From positions 868,001 through 932,000 of the forward strand of contig NZ_JAJQQS010000002.1 in the NCBI RefSeq assembly GCF_021228125.1: a DNA stretch of 64,000 nt, read 5' to 3'. Positions 53,277 to 62,268 of the stretch are shown here, in pieces. How positions within the stretch are numbered: the first letter of the stretch is position 1; each line of letters begins with the position of its first letter. The stretch comes from Streptomyces albireticuli (GTDB lineage Bacteria > Actinomycetota > Actinomycetes > Streptomycetales > Streptomycetaceae). The notes under the pieces are model-generated. The model worked only from the letters and a program-made list of their open reading frames with translations, searched no databases and was not told where the DNA came from. Position numbers and translations under genes: made by a program.

Positions 53277-54254
53277 TCAGCCGCCGGACGGGCTCGGTCC
53301 CGAGTCCGTCCGGCGGTCCGCCGGCGCCAGTTCCGCCGCGTACGGCGGCTCCGCGCCCGCACGGGAGCAGGTGAGGGCCGCCGCCCGGGCCGCGAAGGCC
53401 AGGATGTCCCGCCAGGCGGGCCCGTCCAGGGCGGCGAGTCCGCCGGGCGACAGCGCGCCGAGGGCCGCGAGCCGGTGCAGCAGCGCCGCGTTCACGGTGT
53501 CACCGGCCCCGATCGTGTCCGCCACCCGCACCCGCTCCGCGGGCACGCGGTGCGTCCCACCACGGGTGTGGACGGACAGCCCCGCCCCGCCGTCGGTGAC
53601 GACCACCGCCGCCGGACCCGCGGCCAGCCACTCCCCGGGCGAGCCGCCCAGCCAGCGGGCGTCCTCCGTAGACAGCTTCAGCAGGGTGACCCGCGGCAGC
53701 CACGTCCGAAACCGTGCCCGGTAGGCGTCCGGGTCCGGGATCAGGCCCGCGCGGATGTTCGGGTCGAGCAGGGTGAACAGCCCCCGGCCCGCCTCCCGCC
53801 GCAGCAGCGCCTCGTACGCGCTCGCGCCCGGCTCCAGCACCAGCGAGACCGTCCCCAGGCACAGCGCCGCCGCCGCGTCCGGCAGCGGCCCCGGCAGTGT
53901 GAAGAGGCGGTCCGCGGTGCCCCGCGCGTAGAAGCCGTAGCCCGCCGAGCCGTCCGCGCCGATGTCGGCCACCGCGAGCGTGGTGGGCTCGGGCCCCCGC
54001 TCCACCAGCGAGACGTCCACCCCCGCCGACCGCAGCCCGTCCAGCAGCGCCTCGCCGAACCCGTCCGACGACACCCGGGAGACGAAGGCGGTGGCCGCTC
54101 CCAGCCGGCCCAGCGCCACCGCGGTGTTGTACGGCCCGCCGCCGCGCCGGGGCAGCAGCGCGGGCAGCGCTCCGCCGGGGCCGGCGGCCGGCGGAGGTCC
54201 CCGGTGCCCGTCCGGCACCAGGTCGATCAGGGCTTCTCCGGCTACGACGATCAC
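53277..54254 (-). CDS. PfkB family carbohydrate kinase
   Basis: The 325-residue kinase has both PfkB signatures: GGGPYNTAVALGRLG near the start and DTIGAGDTVNAALLH with the catalytic Asp near residue 250. The pattern MIVVAGEALIDLVP resembles fructokinases and 2-keto-3-deoxygluconate kinases, so a ketose or sugar acid is the likely substrate. It is convergent with uvrA, 24 bp apart. The hairpin CCGCCGGACGGGCTCGG / CCGAG-CCGTCCGGCGG at 53281-53317 lies within its last codons and could terminate uvrA. It is divergent from the Rieske gene. Confidence 0.9.
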   Translation of the reverse strand: MIVVAGEALIDLVPDGHRGPPPAAGPGGALPALLPRRGGGPYNTAVALGRLGAATAFVSRVSSDGFGEALLDGLRSAGVDVSLVERGPEPTTLAVADIGADGSAGYGFYARGTADRLFTLPGPLPDAAAALCLGTVSLVLEPGASAYEALLRREAGRGLFTLLDPNIRAGLIPDPDAYRARFRTWLPRVTLLKLSTEDARWLGGSPGEWLAAGPAAVVVTDGGAGLSVHTRGGTHRVPAERVRVADTIGAGDTVNAALLHRLAALGALSPGGLAALDGPAWRDILAFAARAAALTCSRAGAEPPYAAELAPADRRTDSGPSPSGG

Positions 54255-54358
54255 GAGCAGAGTCCTCTCTCCGGCCCCGGGGCACTGAGCGGAATGCAGG
54301 GTACCGGTAGGGTCGACGGGTCGTACCCGCGCATCAGCAGCTCATCGTTGGAGCCTCC

Positions 54359-54793
54359 ATGACCAGCCCCTCGGGCCCCCTCTCCTCCCGCCGGACCGTG
54401 CTGCGCGGAGCGGCGCTGGCCGGTGCCGCCGGGCTGGGCGCCACGGCCTGCACGGGCGGGAAGGAGACGCCCAAGGCGCCCGTGACGCCGACGGCCCCCG
54501 TGGACCTGGGGGCGCCGGAAGAGGTGCCGGTCGGCGGTGCGCGGCTCTACCGCGAGGAGCGGCTGCTGGTCTCGCGGTCGGCCCAGGGCGAGTTCAAGGC
54601 GTTCAGCGCGGTGTGCACGCACGCGGGCTGCGTCATGACCAAGGTCCAGAGCGGCGAGGCCAGTTGTCCCTGCCACGGCAGCAAGTTCGACGTGAACACC
54701 GGCAAGGTCCTCCGGGGCCCGGCGGACGCGCCGCTGCCGGACGTGCCCGTCAAGGTCGCCGGGGGGAAGCTGATCGCGGGCCCGGACGCCTGA
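54359..54793 (+). CDS. Tat-exported Rieske [2Fe-2S] lipoprotein
   Basis: The 144-residue protein begins with a twin-arginine signal (SSRRTVLRGAAL) ending in a lipobox (GATAC, Cys31), so it should be lipid-anchored outside the membrane after folding. The Rieske ligands are Cys86 and His88 (CTH), Cys103 and His106 (CPCHGS), and Cys91 with Cys105 form the usual disulfide. Such small exported Rieske proteins are common in Streptomyces; the electron partner is unknown. No oxidase subunit is adjacent. Confidence 0.92.
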   Translation: MTSPSGPLSSRRTVLRGAALAGAAGLGATACTGGKETPKAPVTPTAPVDLGAPEEVPVGGARLYREERLLVSRSAQGEFKAFSAVCTHAGCVMTKVQSGEASCPCHGSKFDVNTGKVLRGPADAPLPDVPVKVAGGKLIAGPDA

Positions 54794-54836
54794 GGCGTAC
54801 GGGCGGGCGGCGCGGGTCCGGGGCGCGGTCCGTCCT

Positions 54837-55000
54837 GATCAGCGGCCCCTCCCGATCGGCGGCCCCCCTGATCAGCGGCCCCCTTGATCAGCGGCCCCCT
54901 TGATCAGCGGCCGGTCCCGATCAGCGGTCCGTCGTGATCGGTGGTCCGTCACGACCGGCGGCCCGTTCCGATCGGCAGGCCGTGGTGACCGGCGGGCGGC
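54837..55000. repeat. ten degenerate 16-17-bp GATCAGCGGCC units
   Basis: Units beginning GATC or GACC start at 54837, 54854, 54870, 54886, 54902, 54919, 54936, 54953, 54970 and 54987. The core is GATCAGCGGCCC and decays toward the right. They fill most of the 346-bp gap after the Rieske gene, in which I see no coding sequence. Confidence 0.85.
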
Positions 55001-55076
55001 TAATTCCAGCGGCCCCGCGCGGTCGGCGGGCAGGCCCGTCCGGTGAGCAGCCCTGTCCGGCGAGCCGCTTCGTCCC

Positions 55077-55156
55077 GTCCCGGCGACACGTCCGGTCCCG
55101 GCGACACGTCCGGTCCCGGGGTCACGTCCCGTCCCAGCGTCACGTCCAGTCCCAGG
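55077..55156. repeat. 18-bp tandem repeat spanning the 3' end of the HTH gene
   Basis: Four 18-bp units (55077, 55095, 55113, 55131; pattern GTCCCGGCGACACGTCCG) and a partial fifth at 55149 run through the stop codon (55140) of the minus-strand HTH gene into its last codons. Confidence 0.85.
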
Positions 55157-56087
55157 AGATCCCCAGGATCCCCGGGCGCACCGCGGGTTCCACCAGGTGG
55201 ACGCCCCGGTGCCGGCCCGCGAGGGTCAGTTCCTGCTGCGCGGTGCGCGGCGCCGTGGCGGAGGCGCGGGCGAAGCGGCGGCAGCGCACCGGCAGGGCCG
55301 CGTTGTCGAAGCGCACCTGGAGGACGTACTGCCCGCCCGCGAAGCTGAAGCCCCGGATGTACTCGCCGCTCGGGCCGCCGGTGCCGTCGTCGAAGCCGTA
55401 GCCGAAGACATACGTCTCCCCGGCGCGCAGCCGGGCGTCGAAGAGCAGTTCCGCGACGAGGACGCCCGACCCGGAGTGCCACCGCACCCGCCCCACGCGG
55501 CAGTTCTCGGTCGCCCTTACGGTCACCCGCCCGGGGTCGCAGCCGGAGTCGCCGTGGTGGATGGCGACATAGCGGTCCACGCCGTCCCGGTGCGCGCGCA
55601 CGACGTGCTGGGAGTCGCGGCCGCTGAGCGCGCGGTCCGGCCCGATGAAGACCCGCTCCAGGTGGCAGACGGTGTGCAGCCCGCCGTCGGCCGGTGACTC
55701 CAGCTCCGCGAGCAGCCGTTCCAGGGTGCGGGACTCCTCGACGAGGAGGCGGTACGAGCGCGCGGCGGGCCGCTCCGTCTCCGGGGAGGCGCCGGTCGGC
55801 TCCAGCAGTCGGGTCAGGGCCTGCGCGGGCAGGTCCAGCACGTCCTCCAGCATCCGCACGGCCCGCAGGGACTCCGGCCGCTGGGGTCTTCGCGCGCCCT
55901 GCTGCCAGTAGCTCAGGCTGGTCACGCCCACCCGCACACCGCGCTGTGCGAGCCGGTGCTGCACCCGGTGCAGGGCGAGGCCGCGCGCGGTCAGGGCGGT
56001 GCGCAGGGCCAGGTGGAAGGGGCCCGTGCGCAGCGCCCGTGCCAGCTCGGCCTCGGCCTCGGCGGCCTGTGTGCCGGTCCGTCCCAT
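55140..56087 (-). CDS. XRE-type helix-turn-helix regulator with C-terminal sensor domain
   Basis: The 315-residue protein has an N-terminal helix-turn-helix (about residues 20-85; LRTALTARGLALHRVQHRL, turn, VTSLSYWQQGARRPQRPES). A helical linker follows, then a C-terminal beta-rich domain (VRATENCRVGRVRWHSGSG, RAGETYVFGYGFDDGTGG, QYVLQVRFDNAALPVRCRR). The C-terminal domain has a carbohydrate- or peptide-binding look, but I do not recognise it. GAGGGG lies 8-9 nt before ATG 56087. The gene is divergent from a secreted protease pair. Palindromic GTGAA/TTCAC boxes in between suggest it controls itself and the protease. Confidence 0.8.
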   Translation of the reverse strand: MGRTGTQAAEAEAELARALRTGPFHLALRTALTARGLALHRVQHRLAQRGVRVGVTSLSYWQQGARRPQRPESLRAVRMLEDVLDLPAQALTRLLEPTGASPETERPAARSYRLLVEESRTLERLLAELESPADGGLHTVCHLERVFIGPDRALSGRDSQHVVRAHRDGVDRYVAIHHGDSGCDPGRVTVRATENCRVGRVRWHSGSGVLVAELLFDARLRAGETYVFGYGFDDGTGGPSGEYIRGFSFAGGQYVLQVRFDNAALPVRCRRFARASATAPRTAQQELTLAGRHRGVHLVEPAVRPGILGISWDWT

Positions 56088-56101
56088 CCGGATCGCCCCT
56101 C

Positions 56102-56205
56102 TGTGAATATTCACAAGCGGTGAATACGGCGCGGCCTGCCGGACCGCTGTGATCCTTTTCGGCGGGCACCGGACGTTCACATCCGGTACGTGTCGTTCAC
56201 ACCGG
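56102..56205. promoter_or_regulatory. operator cluster TGTGAATATTCACA and half-sites
   Basis: A perfect 14-bp palindrome TGTGAATATTCACA (56102-56115) lies 15 bp upstream of the HTH start. Related half-sites follow on the protease side: GGTGAATAC at about 56120, GTTCACATC near 56174 and GTTCACACC near 56194. The spacing between the divergent genes makes this the likely binding region of the HTH protein. Confidence 0.6.
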
Positions 56206-56316
56206 CGGCTCACCCAGCATTGAAGCCTGTTGACCGGTCACTGACAACACCGCGATGCTCCTGACCAGCGTCCGGACGCGCCTCCACCAGCACCCCCCGC
56301 CTCGGGAGGAACGTCC

Positions 56317-56967
56317 ATGTCCCGTGCATCGGCACAACTGAACAGCACCGGAAAGACCCGGATACGCGGCAGACGGCTCGCCGTCACCCTGTCCTCGGCC
56401 CTGGCCGCCACCGCGCTGCTCGCCGTCCCCACCACGGCGAGCGCCGCCACCGCCGACGGGCCGAGCCTGCTCGCGTCGAAGAAGCTCAACATCACCATGC
56501 AGGCCCAGCAGAAGACCAACTGGTGCTGGGCCGGCGCCGGCAACACCATCGCCACCTGGTTCGGGCGGAACTACAGCCAGAACCAGTTCTGCAACGCCGC
56601 CTTCAACCGGCAGCAGGGCACCGAATGCCCCAACAACCAGGCCACCCTGGGCAATGTGCAGAACGCCCTGGACTGGGCGGGCATCAACTCCGGCTCGTAC
56701 GTCACCGGCTGGCTGCGCTACCCCACCGTGCAGAGCGAGATCAGCGCGAACCGGCCGATCGAGACCCGCATCCAGTGGGCGTCCGGCGGCGGTCACATGC
56801 ACACCGTCTACGGCTACGACGACGCCAACAGCTGGGTCTACTGGGGCGACCCGTGGCCCTCCAACGACCGCTACAACTGGGCCTCGCACGCCTGGTACGT
56901 GGGCGGCCGCAACAGCGGCAACTCGGAGTTCACCTGGACCCACTCGCTCTACCGGATCGGAGCGTGA
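56317..56967 (+). CDS. secreted papain-like cysteine protease
   Basis: The 216-residue product has a signal peptide (residues 1-43, two-Arg cluster RIRGRR then a hydrophobic core, cleavage after TASA). The mature domain shows QQKTNWCWAG (nucleophile Cys70), GGGHMHTVYGYDD (catalytic His160 or His162) and WGDPWP (Asp178), the order of papain-like C39/C70 enzymes (AvrRpt2-like). Additional cysteines Cys92 and Cys104 could form a disulfide. GGGAGGAACGTCC precedes ATG 56317. The next gene starts 4 nt after its stop, so the two are co-translated. Confidence 0.85.
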   Translation: MSRASAQLNSTGKTRIRGRRLAVTLSSALAATALLAVPTTASAATADGPSLLASKKLNITMQAQQKTNWCWAGAGNTIATWFGRNYSQNQFCNAAFNRQQGTECPNNQATLGNVQNALDWAGINSGSYVTGWLRYPTVQSEISANRPIETRIQWASGGGHMHTVYGYDDANSWVYWGDPWPSNDRYNWASHAWYVGGRNSGNSEFTWTHSLYRIGA

Positions 56968-56971
56968 GGTC

Positions 56972-57901
56972 ATGACCCACGCCGGTACCCCCACCCCCGC
57001 CCGCACCCCCGCCCCCACCCCCGCGCCCGTGTCCGCCGGGCACTGCCGGGGCAACGCCGCCCGGGCGGCCGCCGCCGGAGCCCTCACCGCCGTCTTCCTC
57101 GGGCTCGCGCCCCTGGCCCACGCGGCACAGCCCGTACCGCCCGCCCCCGCGGCCCCGTCGGGCGCCGGGATCGCCGAGGCCCACGAGGCGGCGACGGCCC
57201 CCGCGACCCTCGACACGCTCTCCCGCTTCTTCGCCCGCGACGGCGCGATCGCCAAGGCGAAGGCGCGGCCGGGCATCGACGGCGCGACCGTGCCCGTCTA
57301 CACCCTCGCCCCCGAGTTCGTGGCCGGCCGCACGGGCGTCCCCGTGGCCACGCTCGACTTCCTGGCCAGCAAGGCGGTCTCGGCCGACGGTCAGAAGGCG
57401 TCCGTGTGGACGGCGCGGGCAGGCGACGAGTGGAAGGTCGTGAACATCGCCACCGGCGACGACGAGACCCGCTACGCCGCCGAGGGCGCCCGCAGGCTGA
57501 GCGGCGGCACCGTCTTCCGCGAGCCGCAGATCGACGCCTGGTACGTCCAGCGCGGCGACCGGGTCCTGCCGCTCGACGAGGACGCCACCCGTGCCATCGG
57601 CGCCGGGGGCACCAGCCTCGCGCGCTACCAGGCGCGCGTGCACAAGGAGTACGGCGACAAGCTGCCCGGCTCCGCCTACGAGAAGAAGGGCCTCGCCGGC
57701 GGCTACGGGACGAACGCCGCCCCGGCGGCCGAGGGCCGTGCCCCCGCCCCGGACGCCGCTGCCCCGGACGGCCCCGCCACCGCCGCGGCACGCACGGACG
57801 CCGGCGGCCCGCCGGCCCCGGCCGCCGCGGCGGCGGTCACCGGGGGAGTCCTGGCCCTCGGCGCCACCGCACTGCTGATCCGCCGGAGGCGGCGCGGCTG
57901 A
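56972..57901 (+). CDS. secreted membrane-anchored partner of the protease
   Basis: The 309-residue protein has an N-terminal signal (Ala/Pro lead, hydrophobic core AGALTAVFLGLAPLAHAA, ending near residue 51). A soluble domain rich in charged residues follows (about 70-240, with VPVYTLAPEFVAGRTG and VWTARAGDEWKVVNIATGDDETRY). It ends with an Ala/Pro-rich spacer and a C-terminal helix plus RRRRRG, which anchors it to the cytoplasmic membrane. No known domain is recognised. Coupling to the protease gene suggests an inhibitor, chaperone or substrate of that protease. This is inference from context. Confidence 0.75.
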   Translation: MTHAGTPTPARTPAPTPAPVSAGHCRGNAARAAAAGALTAVFLGLAPLAHAAQPVPPAPAAPSGAGIAEAHEAATAPATLDTLSRFFARDGAIAKAKARPGIDGATVPVYTLAPEFVAGRTGVPVATLDFLASKAVSADGQKASVWTARAGDEWKVVNIATGDDETRYAAEGARRLSGGTVFREPQIDAWYVQRGDRVLPLDEDATRAIGAGGTSLARYQARVHKEYGDKLPGSAYEKKGLAGGYGTNAAPAAEGRAPAPDAAAPDGPATAAARTDAGGPPAPAAAAAVTGGVLALGATALLIRRRRRG

Positions 57902-58090
57902 GCACGGCGGCCCCTGACCAGGGCCGCCACCGGGGGTGACCCCACGACGCCCCCGCCCCGGCCCCCGGCACCCACCGCCCGGGGGCCGGACGGCGCCGCC
58001 GGGCCCCGGACGGAAGGGCTCGCGCGGCGGCGCCCGGCGGGCCTCCGGCGCCGCGCGCCCCCGCTCCGCCGGACCGGCTCGGCGGTGGAG

Positions 58091-58113
58091 TTGTCACTGC
58101 CCGCAAGTAGGGT
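58091..58113 (+). promoter_or_regulatory. RecA-independent DNA-damage promoter of uvrC
   Basis: TTGTCACTG (58091-58099), 8 bp, then TAGGGT (58108-58113) matches the RecA-NDp motif with one change (C for G at position 7). The uvrC ATG follows after 7 nt, predicting a leaderless mRNA. Confidence 0.8.
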
Positions 58114-58120
58114 GTGTGAC

Positions 58121-60148
58121 ATGGCCGACCCCAGCAGCTACCGACCCAAGCCGGGACAGATCCCCGACTCGCCGGGGGTCTACAAATTCCGTGACGAGCA
58201 CGGCCGCGTGATCTACGTCGGGAAGGCGAAGAGCCTGCGCCAGCGGCTCTCCTCGTACTTCCAGGACCTCGCCGGCCTGCACCCGCGCACCCGCACCATG
58301 GTCACCACGGCCGCCGCCGTCGAGTGGACGGTCGTCTCCACCGAGGTCGAGGCGCTCCAGCTCGAATACTCCTGGATCAAGGAGTACGACCCGCGCTTCA
58401 ACGTCAAGTACCGGGACGACAAGAGCTATCCCTCCCTCGCCGTCACCATGGGCGAGGAGTTCCCCCGCGTCCAGGTCATGCGCGGCCCCAAGAAGAAGGG
58501 CGTGCGCTACTTCGGCCCGTACGCCCACGCCTGGGCGATCCGCGAGACCGTCGACCTGATGCTCCGCGTCTTCCCCGTCCGGACCTGCTCGGCCGGGGTG
58601 TTCAAGCGCTCCGCCCAGATCGGCCGCCCCTGCCTGCTCGGCTACATCGGCAAGTGCTCCGCCCCCTGCGTCGGCCGGGTCGGCGCGGAGGAGCACCGCG
58701 AACTGGCCGAGGAGTTCTGCGACTTCATGGCCGGCCGCACCGGCACCTACCTCCGCCGCCTGGAGCAGGCGATGCACGAGGCCGCCGAGGAGATGGAGTA
58801 CGAGAAGGCGGCCCGGCTGCGCGACGACATAGAGGCACTCCGCCGCGCCATGGAGAAGAACGCCGTCGTCCTCGCCGACGCCACCGACGCCGATCTGATC
58901 GCCGTCGCGGAGGACGAACTCGAGGCCGCCGTCCAGATCTTCCACGTGCGCGGCGGCCGGGTCCGCGGCCAGCGCGGCTGGGTGACGGACAAGGTGGAGG
59001 CCGTCGACACCGCGGGCCTGGTGGAGCACGCCCTCCAGCAGCTCTACGGCGAGGAGAAGGGCGACGCGGTCCCCAAGGAGGTCCTCGTCCCCGCCCTGCC
59101 GGATCCCGTCGGGCCCGTCACCCAGTGGCTCACCGAGCGCCGCGGCGCCCGGGTCGACCTGCGCATCCCGCAGCGCGGCGACAAGAAGGACCTGATGGCC
59201 ACGGTCCAGCGCAACGCCCAGCAGGCCCTCGTCCTGCACAAGACGAAGCGCGCCTCCGACCTGACCACCCGCTCCCGCGCCCTGGAGGAGATCGCGGAGG
59301 CCCTCGGCCTGGACTCCGCGCCGCTGCGCGTCGAGTGCTTCGACATCTCCCACCTCCAGGGCCAGGACGTCGTCGCGTCCATGGTCGTCTTCGAGGACGG
59401 CCTCGCCCGCAAGAGCGAGTACCGCCGCTTCCAGATCAAGTCCTTCGCCGGGCAGGACGACGTCCGGTCCATGCACGAGGTCGTCTCCCGCCGCTTCCGC
59501 CGCTATCTCGCGGAGAAGGTGCGGACGGGGGAGTGGCAGGAAGAACCGGACGGCACGGAGGGCGCGGACAGCGCGGAAGGAGCCGCGGAAGCCGCCGGAG
59601 GCATCGCCCCCGGAGAGGCCCGGGAGGACGACGGCCGCCCCAAGCGCTTCGCCTACCCCCCGCAGCTCGTCGTGGTCGACGGCGCCGGCCCGCAGGTGGC
59701 CGCCGCCCGCCGGGCGCTGGACGAGCTGGGCATCAGCGACGTCGCCGTCTGCGGCCTCGCCAAGCGCCTGGAGGAGGTCTGGCTGCCCGGCGAGGAGGAC
59801 CCCGTCGTCCTGCCGCGCAGCAGCGAGGGCCTCTACTTCCTCCAGCGCGTCCGTGACGAGGCGCACCGCTTCGCCATCGCCTACCAGCGCGGCAAGCGCG
59901 CCGGAGTGCTGAAGGCCGGACCCCTCGACACCGTGCCCGGCCTCGGCGACACGCGCAAGAAGGCCCTGCTCAAGCACTTCGGCTCGGTCAAGCGGCTGCG
60001 CGCCGCGACGGTCGAGCAGATCTGCGAGACACCCGGCATCGGCCGGAAGACGGCGGAGACCGTCGCCGCGGCGCTGGCCGCCACGGCCCCGCCCGCCCCC
60101 GCGGTCAACACCGCGACTGGCGAGATCATGGACGATGCGGAGGAATGA
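58121..60148 (+). CDS. uvrC: excinuclease ABC subunit C
   Basis: The 675-residue nuclease cuts on both sides of the lesion in excision repair. Domains in order are: GIY-YIG nuclease ([21 protein letters not shown]), cysteine-rich part ([18 protein letters not shown]), UVR domain contacting UvrB ([20 protein letters not shown]), RNase-H-like nuclease ([29 protein letters not shown]), and C-terminal helix-hairpin-helix pair ([19 protein letters not shown]). A Glu/Gly/Ala spacer of about 40 residues (470-510) separates the last two catalytic blocks. ATG 58121 lacks a ribosome-binding site and lies 7 nt after the -10 box. Confidence 0.97.
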   Translation: MADPSSYRPKPGQIPDSPGVYKFRDEHGRVIYVGKAKSLRQRLSSYFQDLAGLHPRTRTMVTTAAAVEWTVVSTEVEALQLEYSWIKEYDPRFNVKYRDDKSYPSLAVTMGEEFPRVQVMRGPKKKGVRYFGPYAHAWAIRETVDLMLRVFPVRTCSAGVFKRSAQIGRPCLLGYIGKCSAPCVGRVGAEEHRELAEEFCDFMAGRTGTYLRRLEQAMHEAAEEMEYEKAARLRDDIEALRRAMEKNAVVLADATDADLIAVAEDELEAAVQIFHVRGGRVRGQRGWVTDKVEAVDTAGLVEHALQQLYGEEKGDAVPKEVLVPALPDPVGPVTQWLTERRGARVDLRIPQRGDKKDLMATVQRNAQQALVLHKTKRASDLTTRSRALEEIAEALGLDSAPLRVECFDISHLQGQDVVASMVVFEDGLARKSEYRRFQIKSFAGQDDVRSMHEVVSRRFRRYLAEKVRTGEWQEEPDGTEGADSAEGAAEAAGGIAPGEAREDDGRPKRFAYPPQLVVVDGAGPQVAAARRALDELGISDVAVCGLAKRLEEVWLPGEEDPVVLPRSSEGLYFLQRVRDEAHRFAIAYQRGKRAGVLKAGPLDTVPGLGDTRKKALLKHFGSVKRLRAATVEQICETPGIGRKTAETVAAALAATAPPAPAVNTATGEIMDDAEE

Positions 60149-60285
60149 TGGACGGGGACACGCGCGGTTCCGGCCGCCGGCGGTGTACGGACGGCCGGCA
60201 GCCGGCGTTCGGGCCCCGGACACCGGGAGACCGCAGTATGGAGGACGGGGCCGCGACCGCGGCACCGTCGGCAGAACGGGGGTAG
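60145..60285 (+). CDS. possible 46-aa ORF between uvrC and rapZ
   Basis: An ATG at 60145 overlaps the uvrC stop, with GGAGG just upstream and a second in-frame ATG at 60148. The frame runs 46 codons to a TAG 4 nt before the rapZ start, so it fills the gap exactly. The product is Arg/Gly/Asp-rich, with no domain recognised. It may be a coupling leader that carries ribosomes from uvrC to rapZ, or simply an open frame in GC-rich DNA. Confidence 0.35.
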   Translation: MMDGDTRGSGRRRCTDGRQPAFGPRTPGDRSMEDGAATAAPSAERG

Positions 60286-60289
60286 CAGC

Positions 60290-61222
60290 ATGACCGGGAC
60301 CGATCGAGACGGAGCACAGGTGAGTACGGGCACGACGGCGGACGCGGCCGCCGAGACGACGGGCATCCCCGAACTGGTGATCATCTCCGGCATGTCGGGG
60401 GCGGGCCGCAGCACCGCCGCCAAGTGCCTGGAGGACCTCGGCTGGTTCGTCGTGGACAACCTGCCGCCCGCCCTGATCCCCACCATGGTGGACCTCGGCG
60501 CCCGCTCGCAGGGCAACGTGGCCCGGATCGCGGTGGTCGTGGACGTCCGCGGCCGGCGCTTCTTCGACAACCTCCGGGAGTCCCTCGCCGACCTGGCCGC
60601 CAAGAAGGTCAAGCGGCGCGTGATCTTCCTGGAGGCCTCCGACGACGCCCTGGTGCGCCGCTTCGAGTCCGTGCGCCGCCCGCACCCGCTCCAGGGCTCC
60701 GGCCGCATCGTCGACGGCATCGCCGCCGAGCGCGACCTGCTGCGCGAGCTGCGCGGCGACGCCGACCTGGTGATCGACACCTCCAGCCTCAACGTCCACG
60801 AGCTGCGCGCCAAGATGGACGCCCAGTTCGCCGGCGAGGAGGAGCCGGAGCTCCGCGCCACCGTGATGTCCTTCGGCTTCAAGTACGGCCTCCCCGTCGA
60901 CGCCGACCTCGTGGTGGACTGCCGCTTCCTGCCCAACCCGCACTGGGTCCCGGAGCTGCGCCCCTTCACGGGCCTGAACGAAGAGGTCTCGGGCTATGTC
61001 TTCAACCAGCCCGGCGCCAAGGAGTTCCTCGACCGCTACACCGAGCTGCTCCAGCTCATCGCCGCGGGCTACCGCCGGGAGGGCAAGCGCTATGTGACCA
61101 TCGCGGTCGGCTGCACCGGCGGCAAGCACCGCTCCGTGGCGATGTCCGAGAAGCTCGCCCACCGCCTGGTCTCCGAGGGTGTCGAGACCGTCGTCGTCCA
61201 CCGGGACATGGGGCGCGAGTGA
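60290..61222 (+). CDS. rapZ: RapZ-family RNA-binding/P-loop protein
   Basis: The 310-residue protein has a Walker A GMSGAGRST, the GFFVVDNLPPALIP-like block (FVVDNLPPALIPTM), VRRPHPLQG, and the C-terminal domain with FKYGLPVDADLVVDCRFLPNP and CTGGKHRSV. RapZ binds small RNAs and controls amino-sugar synthesis in E. coli; in Gram-positives the gene (yvcJ) accompanies yvcK and whiA. GGGGG lies about 7 nt before ATG 60290. The first 25 residues are variable. Its stop overlaps the yvcK start (GTGA). Confidence 0.95.
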   Translation: MTGTDRDGAQVSTGTTADAAAETTGIPELVIISGMSGAGRSTAAKCLEDLGWFVVDNLPPALIPTMVDLGARSQGNVARIAVVVDVRGRRFFDNLRESLADLAAKKVKRRVIFLEASDDALVRRFESVRRPHPLQGSGRIVDGIAAERDLLRELRGDADLVIDTSSLNVHELRAKMDAQFAGEEEPELRATVMSFGFKYGLPVDADLVVDCRFLPNPHWVPELRPFTGLNEEVSGYVFNQPGAKEFLDRYTELLQLIAAGYRREGKRYVTIAVGCTGGKHRSVAMSEKLAHRLVSEGVETVVVHRDMGRE

Positions 61223-62268
61223 CCGGCCGCACGTTCCGGCTGCGCCGGGGCCGCCGCCTGGTCCCCGCCCGTGCCACCGGGCGGGGCGGCCGCGTCGGCC
61301 GTGGCGCGCAGCCCAAGGTCGTCGCCCTCGGCGGCGGCCACGGCCTGTCCGCGTCGCTGGCCGCGCTCCGCCGGATCACCGGCGACCTGACGGCCGTCGT
61401 CACCGTCGCGGACGACGGCGGCTCCAGCGGCCGGCTCCGCGACGAGCTGGGCGTGCTGCCCCCGGGCGACCTGCGCAAGGCGCTCGCCGCCCTGTGCGGC
61501 GACGACGACTGGGGCCAGACCTGGGCCCGGGTGATCAAGCACCGCTTCGCCAGCGAGGGCGACCTGCACGGGCACGCCGTCGGCAATCTGCTGATCGTCG
61601 CCCTCTGGGAGCAGCTCGGCGATCACGTTCAGGCCCTGGACCTGGTCGGCAAGCTGCTGGGCGCGCACGGCAGGGTGCTCCCCATGTCCGCGGTGCCGCT
61701 GGAGCTCCAGGCGCTCGTGCGGGGTCACGACCCCGCCGAGCCCGAGGCCCTCAGCACCGTCCGCGGCCAGGCCACGGTGGCCCTCACCCCCGGCGAGGTG
61801 CAGTCCGTGCACGTCGTGCCGGAGGACCCGCCGGCGGTCCCCGAGGCCGTCGCCGCGGTCCTGGACGCCGACTGGGTGGTGCTCGGCCCGGGCTCCTGGT
61901 TCTCGTCCGTCATCCCGCACCTTCTGGTGCCCGAGCTGCTCGAAGCGCTCCAGGAGACCAAGGCCCGACGGGTCCTCTCGCTGAACCTCGCGCCGCAGCC
62001 CGGTGAAACCGATGGCTTCTCCCCGCAGCGTCATTTGGAGGTTTTGGCCCGACACGCCCCTAAACTCGCCCTGGACGTGGTGCTGGCCGACGAGGCCGCC
62101 GTGCCCGACCGCGAGAGCCTCACCGATGCCGCCAAGCGGCTGGGGGCCGCGGTCGAGCTGGCGCCGGTCGCCGCGCCCGACGGCTCCCCGACCCATGACC
62201 CGGAGCTGTTGGCCGCCGCGTACGACCGTATTTTTCGGATGCATGGAAGGATCGGCCCATGGCGATGA
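61219..62268 (+). CDS. yvcK: YvcK-family gluconeogenesis factor
   Basis: The 349-residue protein has the family fold with [46 protein letters not shown] and [16 protein letters not shown]. YvcK binds UDP-sugars and supports growth on gluconeogenic carbon sources and normal cell wall shape in other bacteria. Relatives in this operon order are also annotated as 2-phospho-L-lactate transferase CofD-like. GTG 61219 overlaps the rapZ stop; its own stop overlaps the whiA start by 10 nt. Confidence 0.93.
   Translation: MTGRTFRLRRGRRLVPARATGRGGRVGRGAQPKVVALGGGHGLSASLAALRRITGDLTAVVTVADDGGSSGRLRDELGVLPPGDLRKALAALCGDDDWGQTWARVIKHRFASEGDLHGHAVGNLLIVALWEQLGDHVQALDLVGKLLGAHGRVLPMSAVPLELQALVRGHDPAEPEALSTVRGQATVALTPGEVQSVHVVPEDPPAVPEAVAAVLDADWVVLGPGSWFSSVIPHLLVPELLEALQETKARRVLSLNLAPQPGETDGFSPQRHLEVLARHAPKLALDVVLADEAAVPDRESLTDAAKRLGAAVELAPVAAPDGSPTHDPELLAAAYDRIFRMHGRIGPWR

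Noticed and set aside
54837..55156. CRISPR array
   Set aside because: Units are contiguous tandem repeats of 16-18 bp without spacers and no cas genes are nearby.
56239..56247. TTGTCAGTG on the minus strand upstream of the HTH gene
   Set aside because: The hexamer at the correct spacing (ACAGGC) is not a -10 and the start codon is 150 bp away.
58094..61201. 1035-codon minus-strand frame opposite uvrC and rapZ
   Set aside because: Spans two well-supported genes on the other strand and has no motifs.
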